This document shows positions 33,122-39,811 of a stretch of DNA of 39,811 bases, piece by piece. Every line of letters begins with the position of its first letter. Position 1 is the first letter of the stretch. The DNA is taken from assembly GCA_004009845.1 (NCBI GenBank), contig RMBW01000175.1, forward strand, positions 1 to 39,811. Direction: 5' to 3'. Under the pieces are notes generated by a model, which had not been told where the DNA came from, ran no database searches, and saw only the letters and a list, made by a program, of their open reading frames with translations. Position numbers and translations under genes: made by a program. The stretch comes from Davidsoniella eucalypti (lineage: Eukaryota > Ascomycota > Sordariomycetes > Microascales > Ceratocystidaceae).

Positions 33122-35180
33122 TGTGAAGAGGGTCGAGCTCAGTGGTGACGATCTGATACGGAGAGATATCGCGTGGGCATGGGAAGGGCAAGACTATAGC
33201 GGCCGTGATCACAGTTGCAGTCGCGTGAAAATGCAGAGCCAGATCCCCAGAGAAGATGAATAAGGGGATATGTCGGGTCGTGGTCCGGAGCGCGTAGTCA
33301 GGGTCACAGCCGGAGAAGTGTCGCAGGTGCAGGTGCAGATGCAGCAGTTGCTACTTGTGTTTGTGTCTAGAAGTATGTAAAAGTACGAAAGGAGTGGGTG
33401 TTGTAGTGTAGGCCGAGTAGCGCGCAATTAGCGGCGTACAGCTAGTACTAGTATTGTGGCAATGTAATAGCGTAGCAGCGTAGTACTATGTACTATATGT
33501 AATAGGCTTGAGAATCAAAAGGTCAGGATCGCAGTAGGCGCAAGCGCAACAAATTGCTTAATCAAATCTAGGGCGATCTGAAGCTGGTCCAGCTGGGCGC
33601 AAAGAAGATGGCGTGAGACACTCCAACCGTGATCTGGAACTTGTTTTCCGTGTTGCCACTCGTCTTTTGTCGTTCTTCGTCTTGGATCGAGAGGGCAGCC
33701 AAAAACAAAGAAAACAAACCAATCTTGATTGATGCTGCAGCGGGCGTTTCACAAGCCAGTGTGTGGAGTTTGGCTGTATCTGTGTATACTTAAGCAAGCC
33801 TTATTAGTGTATTGTTGGTATCGAGCTGCCGATATGCAAGCGAAAGATGCTTAGATCCAAATCAGCGGGAGATTGTCAGGACGGATGGCAATTTTTGCTT
33901 TTTTTTGCCGGCGATGGGAAGAAAAGACCAAGATAATATCAACAAAAACAAAGATGGCGGAACCAGGAATCGCGGTTCTGACGATGGAATCGAGAAATCA
34001 AGAAAAAGAGAGAAGAGGAAAAAAAGGATGGAGAAAGTCAAGGGCCTGAAGAACAAGTTCGAACGAACGCTTTGAAATGAAGGGATCTCCTAATGCTTTT
34101 ATTTATTTGCCTTATGTTCTGTCTTTATTTTCTTCTCTTCTCGTTTCTGTGCTGGTCCTTAGAATGTCTTTGCGGTAACTGTAACTGCGACTAATACAGC
34201 TACAATGTAGCAATCAATATTCAACCAGCTCCATGTCCGTCCCCTTTTTTGCTTTTATCCGCGGCTGCAACTTTGCTTGAGCCAATGTGCCGTTCTTCAG
34301 TTCTGTGGTTCTGCCGTCTTATACTAGATCGCCGGCGGCTGTTTAACTTCTCAACATGACGACACATAATCGATACAACAACTTGCCGAACTAGCTGATA
34401 CACTGCCCGTCGTGGCTGACCAGGTATTTATGTACAACTATACTAACTATAGAGGCATGAAATCACAGCTAGTAAGTAGTATCGATGCTCTGCCTTGCCT
34501 CGCTTGGGGGTCCGTATTACAACTGACTAACTACAGGCTTCGATGGGAGGCCCTGGACTTAAGACGTCGTAGGATGCTTGGAATATAAGATGGATGCAAC
34601 CTGCATATGCACCAGTATGCAGTAAGCAGGCGACTTGCAAAAAAGCAGAATGCGGAAACTATTTGTAGACAGCTATTCGCATGCGGATGGGCGGCCTTAT
34701 ATGTACGTTGTATACAGACACAACTGCAACGCCGCGAAACTTTCGTGTTCTTCTACATGTTGTGTGATTCCGATTTGATGATACAACGTCAAAGAGACAC
34801 AAGCCAGGGACAACGACAAAAAAGGGCACATGGCACAGAGAGTCCCGTTCCATCAGTAGCTAGTAGGGCCAAATCTCAGCTTAAATGCTCTGGCATCTTG
34901 GTGTGTGTCATTGTTGCACGGCTACCAGCTGACAAGGACGGTTATACACCATGGCCGACAGCTGACGACAGCTGTGTTGCATATACAGCTCCTCTGTCAC
35001 TTGCCTTGCTCCAAGCAGCTTCTCTCTGCCCCACATAAAAATGCGAAAGTGGGATGCAGCCCATTGGTCAAGGCGGGCTAGACTGAGAAGGTTGGCGATG
35101 GCTTCACTTGAATTTGAAGACGGGCTTTTCTTGCTCTGCGTTTGAATGAGCAATTCTTCAGTTCCAAGTCGCCGCCCAAC
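33122..35180. other. Divergent intergenic region, set9 / uL14m
   Basis: About 2.1 kb between two outward-facing start codons, so it should contain both promoters. The set9 leader is GC-moderate; the middle is AT-rich. Open frames at 33812-34075 (Lys/Arg-rich end) and 34607-35038 show no domain or supporting splice structure. Confidence 0.5.
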
Positions 35181-35704
35181 ATGATTCAATTAAAGGTGTG
35201 ATTTTTAGCAAACCCTTCTCGAGTCTCATCCTGCTAACTTTCGTCATCAGACCATGCTCAACTGCATCGACAACTCAGGCGCCGCCCTGGTCGAATGTGT
35301 AATGGTTGTCGGCCAAAAGCGCCATGCCCGCATTGGTATGCCCATTTCCCTCTGCTCTTATACCCGAATGGCCTCGACAGTCGACCGTCTTCCCTTCTAT
35401 TAACACGATCACTACAGGAGATCGCCTCGTCGTCGTCGTCCAGAAGCAGCGTGGTTCCGCCGAATCCGGCACCACCATGGCCAACAAGGTCAAGCGTGGC
35501 GACATGCGCCATGCCGTTGTTGTGCGCACACGTCAGATGAGCCAGCGCGTTGACGGCTCGGTTGTCCGCTTCGACGACAATGCCTGTGTGCTGATTAGCA
35601 AGGCTGGAGACCCCGTTGGCTCGCGTATCAACGGAGTCGTTGGCCAGGAACTACGTCGCAAGAAGTGGAGCAAGATTCTCTCCATGGCTCCGTTACAAGC
35701 ATAA
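35181..35704 (+). CDS. mrpl38: Mitochondrial large-subunit ribosomal protein uL14m (MRPL38)
   Basis: Three exons: 35181-35195 (15 coding nt), 35251-35335 and 35418-35704; 128 residues. The introns are 55 and 82 nt, with GTGTGA and GTATGC donors, a GCTAAC branch point in the first, and CATCAG and CTACAG acceptors. The product starts MIQLKTMLNCIDNSGAALVE, the exact pattern of L14 proteins, continues through VVGQKRHARIGD, VKRGDMRHAVVVRTRQ and FDDNACVLISKAGDPVGSRI, and ends NGVVGQELRRKKWSKILSMA. L14 lies at the subunit interface of the ribosome, and the fungal mitochondrial copy is nucleus-encoded. There is no clear presequence, which is normal for this protein; import would rely on the basic N-terminal region. 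The tiny first exon is easily missed by gene finders, but MIQLKT is needed to complete the fold. Confidence 0.95.
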
Positions 35705-36372
35705 ACGAGAGCCTGTATAGCAATAGTCTTGCCGGCTGATGGTCTCAATTCGGTACAAGACTCTAGGGAGAACGGAAGAGCTGCCTTAGGCGGCGTGTAT
35801 CACCATCTATCATTACGACATACGGGGGACGATAGACGAAAGGAGAATGCTTTGTTTGCCTTGCTGGGCGTTTGTCGGGTTGCTTTTTCATCGCTATCAT
35901 CTTTATTTGTTTTGCCACTGCAGTAGTCATCTTGTATCTTGTAGAATGCAGGTCCTAGTATGCTGCCACTTTTGAAAGGGCGATTGTACTATATATATAT
36001 AAATCCCAACAACAGCTTCACATATCAATCGCTGCTTGGGCCATATCATGTGCATGTTGAATAGTCCTCCTAACCAGGATGTGACTGAAGAAGTGTAACT
36101 TGAACAGCTGAAATGCCAGACTGTATTATTTACTAAATATATATAATTATACACTGAGGTCACTCTATGTTGAAAATCAAATCATTAAAATCAATAGCTA
36201 AAGTACCACCGGAACCATGGCACTGACACAAACCAACATGCTCTATGGCCAGACATATTATTGGGCCACTAGAGCCAACCTGAAAGAGACTCCCCAAACG
36301 CCGGATATCAATATCAAGAACTCCCCAAGGGCAATTCAATTGCGCCTCCTCTGGTAAAGAGAGAGGTCTGTT
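35705..36372. other. Convergent 3' flank, uL14m / RPB9
   Basis: About 670 bp between two facing stop codons, AT-rich, with TATATA runs near 35990 and 36135. No gene is supported; the short minus-strand frame at 35927-36163 has no protein-like features. Confidence 0.5.
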
Positions 36373-36866
36373 CTATTGGAAAATGTGACCGCACTTGCAG
36401 CAGACGTAGAACAGTTTCTACGGAAGCAAGACATTAGCATACCAGTTCAATCAATGACTACACGCGACAACACGACACACGACACACGCCATAACACAAT
36501 AACTAGACGAAAAGCAGAACTCACCATTCCGGTCTCGGCACTGCGCTGTTGACTCTGGAAGAACACGGCCTTGTGGTGTGTGCAGGACGGGCATTGCTGG
36601 TTGGCACGCGGTAGAGTTGGATCCGAACCAACATCCTGCGTGACGCCGGCAGTCTCACCGACGGCGTTGTTGAGCACATTGCGGAAGACACATGCGCTTT
36701 CGGCCGCTTCGGTGTGTTCGCAGGTCCGGCACGTGAACATGAGCACGCGGCGCTGGACGTCTTCTTTGGGATACAATGTGTTGGAGCATTCGCTGCAGAA
36801 GCGGTACGCGATATCTGTGGGTGGCTTCTGTTCGCCGAACGAGCCCTGTGACTGTGGAGATGACAT
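36373..36866 (-). CDS. rpb9: RNA polymerase II subunit RPB9
   Basis: Two exons, 36866-36525 and 36417-36373, with a 107-nt intron (GTGAGT donor, CCGTAG acceptor) joined in phase 0; 128 residues against 122 in yeast. Two zinc ribbons are visible. The first has C24-x2-C27 (FCSECSNTLYP) and C46-x2-C49 (FTCRTCEH); the second has C92-x2-C95 (CPSCTHHKAVFFQSQQRSAE) and C120-x2-C123 (FYVCCKCGHIF). The second half of the C-terminal ribbon comes entirely from the 45-nt last exon, so a model without it would lose two zinc ligands. The segment DPTLPR between the ribbons is also typical. RPB9 sits at the jaw of Pol II and affects start-site choice, transcript cleavage with TFIIS, and fidelity. The first ~18 residues are a polar extension. 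It is head-to-head with the ESS1/PIN1 gene. Confidence 0.96.
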
Positions 36867-37583
36867 TGTGTTTCTTTGGTAGGTATTTTTTGTGCGTGTG
36901 AGATGCGTATGATATATTATAGGCGAGAAAGGTAGAGATATAAAGGTCGTGGCGTCAAAGGTCTTCGGTCAAGGGGTTGATGATGCGATGTATGGGATAG
37001 CCTTGTCGCATTGGCCTTCGAAGGCTTTGAGGCTAGCGGTAGACTTTTTGGTGGATCCAAGTATCTAGTGAACACTAGGGTTTTGTTTCTTAGGGTTGTA
37101 CTGTAGATGATAAAAATGTTGGTCAGACAACCAACCAAAAATATGCAGATATGTTACTGAGCCACAATGTCACTGACAGCGTAACGCTGTGCCCTGTAAG
37201 CGCTGGAAACCAAGTAACTAACCGCCTGATCCGCCTGATCCGCCTGATCCACATGCTAAATTGCTGGTTGCTATTGTTTACACTAAAAAGCTTCAAGTCT
37301 ACGAACTAAACTTCTCTTATTGCTGCCAGCCCAGCTTCTTATTAACCTACTGACCTAACAACGTTCCATTCCATCTAGGCGGGAACTTTATTGTATTTCG
37401 ATCGAGAATTACCTGCATTTTTATCCTTCTCTTATTCTAAGTAGCGAATTCATCACCTTTATCGGCTAGCCTCGTCCTAAATCTTGAGCAAGCTTCGTCA
37501 GTCCGAAGAATTACATCTCTTCGCACTATTTCTATCTCTATACTTTATTCTTTCGTGTCTAGCTAGCTTTCCCGGCATTGAAA
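36867..37583. promoter_or_regulatory. Divergent promoter region, RPB9 / ESS1
   Basis: About 720 bp between two outward-facing start codons. It contains three perfect tandem copies of a 9-mer at 37222-37248, roughly 340 bp before the ess1 start, and a CT-rich leader from 37420 to 37580. No known factor site is assigned. Confidence 0.55.
37222..37248. repeat. CCGCCTGAT x3 tandem repeat in the rpb9/ess1 promoter
   Basis: Three perfect copies of the 9-mer CCGCCTGAT, GC-rich against an AT-rich background, lying between two divergent genes. It could be a cluster of protein-binding sites or a simple repeat expansion. Confidence 0.9.
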
Positions 37584-38374
37584 ATGGCTGGCGTGAGTCT
37601 TTCGTCTATATCATTTTCCCCATCTGCCCTTAATCTCCCCTTCTATACCTTCTCTCTATAGCTTCTCTCTATTGGTGACCCCGCCCTTCGCCCGAGCTCT
37701 TCACTAACGTCATTTGCCTGGCATTACCATGATTTACAGGATTCCAAAGCCGAGACCGGTTTGCCCCAGGACTGGGAGGTGCGCCACAGCAATAGCAGAA
37801 ACCTGCCGTACTACTTCAACACCGTGACCCGCGAGTCTCGCTGGGAGCCACCAGCCGATGCCGATGTCCCCACGATCGAGCGCTTCATGGAGCGCTTCGC
37901 TCCCATGCACGCCAATGGTGGAAATGCCGCTGCCGCTTCCGCCTCCTCCGGCGGCTCTGGTGTCGTCCCTGCTGGCCAGTGCTGGGCCGCGCATTTGCTG
38001 GTAAAGCACGCCCAAAGCCGGCGGCCGGCGTCGTGGCGCGAGGCCAATATCACACGCACCAAGGAAGAGGCGCGCGAGATCCTTGAACGTTACCAGGCTG
38101 ATATCCAGTCAGGCCATAAGACGCTCGGCGATCTGGCCATGGAATTCAGTGATTGCAGCTCGGCGCGCAAGCGTGGTGATCTGGGCGTCTTCAGCAAGGG
38201 CGACATGCAGAAGGAGTTTGAGGATGCGGCATTTGCACTGAAGCCTGGCGAGATAAGTGAAATCGTCGACACTGCTAGTGGTCTGCATCTGATTGAACGG
38301 TAAGTCGAACACGTTCTAGTCTCCGAGAGCTCCTTTTTTGTGTACTAACATGTGATTGTTATAGTCTGGGCTAA
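37584..38374 (+). CDS. ess1: ESS1/PIN1-type phospho-Ser/Thr-Pro peptidyl-prolyl isomerase
   Basis: Three exons: 37584-37592 (9 coding nt, MAG), 37740-38299 and 38365-38374 (10 nt, completing RLG and the stop); 192 residues. The introns use GTGAGT and GTAAGT donors and TTACAG and TTATAG acceptors. A WW domain lies at about 11-42 (LPQDWEVRHS start, W15, YYFN, W38-E-P). A 35-residue Ala/Gly/Ser linker follows. The parvulin domain spans about 80-192: the phosphate-binding basic triad is K92, R97, R98 (VKHAQSRRP), the catalytic-loop Cys is C142 (SDCSSARKRGDLG), and GVFSKGDMQKEFEDAAFAL continues to SGLHLIER. The enzyme isomerises phospho-Ser/Thr-Pro bonds; in yeast Ess1 acts on the Pol II C-terminal domain and is essential. 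The linker is longer than in human PIN1, as usual in filamentous fungi. The rpb9 gene is its divergent neighbour. Confidence 0.96.
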
Positions 38375-38419
38375 GTTTGGTCTTATAACTACTACCTATT
38401 GCGAACAGTAGCCTCAAGG

Positions 38420-38425
38420 AATAAA
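38420..38425 (+). terminator. Likely polyadenylation signal of ess1
   Basis: An AATAAA hexamer 46 nt after the ess1 stop codon on the coding strand, in a plausible place for 3' processing. Confidence 0.45.
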
Positions 38426-38543
38426 TTGTAGTAAATACAGAAATCGTCATGGAGAAGTAAATAACAAATGAAGCATATATGGATGGCGCTACTAAACAAC
38501 ACAATGTCATTGCAACGAATCTACGCCTTAAACTCATCTTTCT

Positions 38544-39811
38544 TTACATTTTAGCTATACGAATCACAATATCTTGAGTTGCTGGCCATACAGCAAGAAT
38601 TATAGTTGTGGCTCTAAAGCTAATCATTGCAAGCATCGCGTACGGAGCTGCTCTACTCCCCCTCTGTTCTAAATCTGCAATTTCCATTGTCAGTCCATTT
38701 ATGCTCACTGATACGCTAAAGACGACCTCCCAGATTCCATGATCAGTTCTTAGCCGAGTCCGCTGCTTCACACATGATCCTATCCGGAAGATCCAAACTC
38801 CAACTATGTCATTGGCCGCAACTAATGCTGCATAGAGGCCCGTCGAGGCACCTAGAAATAGAGTTGCAGGTGATGATAGTGCCAATGTTGTGTTCCGTGC
38901 CCCGAAAGATAATGATTGAACTAGCCAAAGGACGAATGCCTTTGCAGTGAAAACAGAGAGTGTGACATTACCCAAGGAATATATAATAGTGCTCGCGATG
39001 ATGGCCGTCCTAATACGCAGTGAAACTTATGTTCGAGCTTTGAACAAGAGAACCCATCAAAGAACCACCACCACATCTAAAAGGCTGGCTACCCAGTCAG
39101 CAGCACCGGGTAGCACTTGTGGATACTTCGATGTGTTCAAAAGCAACGAAGCAACGTGACGATGGAAGTCTCCTTCTATGTCATTAATCGGTGTCATAGT
39201 GATATGAGAAACCACGTGTGCATAGCTGACAAACCCCAATGTTGTCCATCCACCAAGATGAAGCCAAAACAAGCTCATTCTGTATCTTGCAGAAAACGGA
39301 CCAGATCAGTATCAAGACTATAAGGTTTAGAGGTGCTTTAGTACACAGATATACTAAAGTTCCTATCAGCAGACAGCCAAGTACAAACACAAGCCAATAC
39401 ATATGGTGTACATCTATGTTTGCTCCAGCTTTCGAGGCACATGGAGCTGACTTTATGGGATATTTCTCTGTATACGAAACTTAAAATAGCTGGGCAACTA
39501 GATAGGAAATGGCGATAACTATTGCCCATGATGTGGAAGCTGTTATGTCTGCTAGGAAGTTAGCCGCGCTTATCATGAGCGGTAAGATGGGTGTGAAGTA
39601 CAAAATACTGCACATAGACGCCGAATATCATTGCTGCGTATCTGTTCGGTTGTGTATAATTCAAACAAGGGCACAATGTTCTTGTTGATGCCAGAGATTT
39701 AGGCATGGGTATCAAGCTAGTCTAATCAACATATAACTGGATATTACTCTGATAGGATATAAGAATCTTGAAGATCCTGAAGACCCGGAGAGGAACTTGT
39801 TTATTGTGGAA
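38544..39811 (-). pseudogene. Decayed multi-pass membrane protein gene (runs to the right edge)
   Basis: On the minus strand a chain of membrane-protein-like segments can be read, but not in one open frame. In one frame, from about 39610 to 39316, lie PLMISAANFLADI, the hydrophobic SWAIVIAISYLVAQLF, an in-frame TAA (39483-39481), then a polar stretch and MYWLVFVLGCLLIGTLVYL. A one-base shift between about 39316 and 39280 is needed to continue into SLFWLHLGGWTTLGF. That frame then meets TGA at 39059-39057 and TAA at 39029-39027 and continues open for another 160 codons (IIASTIIYSLGN ... FRIGSCVKQRTRLRTDHG) to a final TAA at 38544. A further frame change is needed near 39615, upstream of which the segment RYAAMIFGVYV is read. 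No splice sites restore the frame across the breaks. I do not recognise the family. Assembly error could explain one shift but hardly all the lesions. Confidence 0.65.

Noticed and set aside
33914..34075. A 53-codon Lys/Arg-rich frame upstream of set9
   Set aside because: The sequence is purine-rich low complexity (AAGAAAAAG-type) and sits in a divergent promoter region; nothing supports translation.
38544..38975. Reading 38544-38975 as a short intact gene
   Set aside because: The frame lacks an ATG at its start (it begins at TTG), and membrane-protein sequence continues upstream in the same frame through two stop codons, so it is the tail of a broken gene.
39027..39121. An intron removing the two stops at 39027 and 39057
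   Set aside because: The only acceptor-like ATTAG is preceded by no good branch point, and all available GT donors leave the wrong phase for the downstream frame.

Overview
The window looks like nuclear DNA of a filamentous ascomycete, most likely a Sordariomycete. The reasons are short introns with GTAAGT/GTATGT-type donors and CTAAC-type branch points, protein families typical of that class, and single-copy housekeeping genes spaced through AT-rich, low-complexity non-coding DNA. I see no CRISPR, rRNA, tRNA, virus or recognisable transposon. Exon structures were worked out by hand from splice signals and reading-frame continuity.

Layout, left to right. (1) 1-2401, minus: a fungal membrane protein of unknown function, cut by the left edge. 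(2) 4445-5653, minus: a calcineurin-like phosphoesterase of the DCR2/SIA1 type. (3) 6296-6710, plus: a four-exon, 73-aa complex I subunit of the NDUFB4/B15 type. (4) 7080-7984, minus: SAP18, head-to-head with (5) 8318-9445, plus: the splicing factor PRP18. (6) 9702-10115, plus: a possible small single-pass membrane protein. (7) 11255-12845, plus: cystathionine beta-synthase. (8) 14077-16502, plus: the AKR1-type ankyrin/DHHC palmitoyltransferase. (9) 16503-23858: about 7.3 kb with no convincing gene apart from a weak exon candidate at 22595-22762. (10) 23859-25127, plus: a serine-rich disordered protein of unknown function. (11) 25128-31296: about 6.2 kb between two convergent 3' ends, again with no supported gene. 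(12) 31297-33121, minus: SET9, a histone H4K20 methyltransferase. (13) 35181-35704, plus: mitochondrial ribosomal protein uL14m. (14) 36373-36866, minus: RNA polymerase II subunit RPB9, head-to-head with (15) 37584-38374, plus: the ESS1/PIN1 prolyl isomerase. (16) 38544 to the right edge, minus: a decayed multi-pass membrane protein gene with in-frame stops and frameshifts.

Most genes do unrelated housekeeping jobs, but two divergent pairs are thematically coherent. SAP18 and PRP18 (RNA processing) share a roughly 330-bp promoter region. RPB9 and ESS1 (the Pol II core and the isomerase that acts on the Pol II tail) share a roughly 720-bp region. SET9 and SAP18 add a chromatin theme. No new multi-gene system is evident. 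The items most worth a second look are the broken membrane protein at the right edge, the two long gene-free blocks around the serine-rich protein gene, two 10-bp motifs that recur only in non-coding DNA, and the many very short terminal coding exons.
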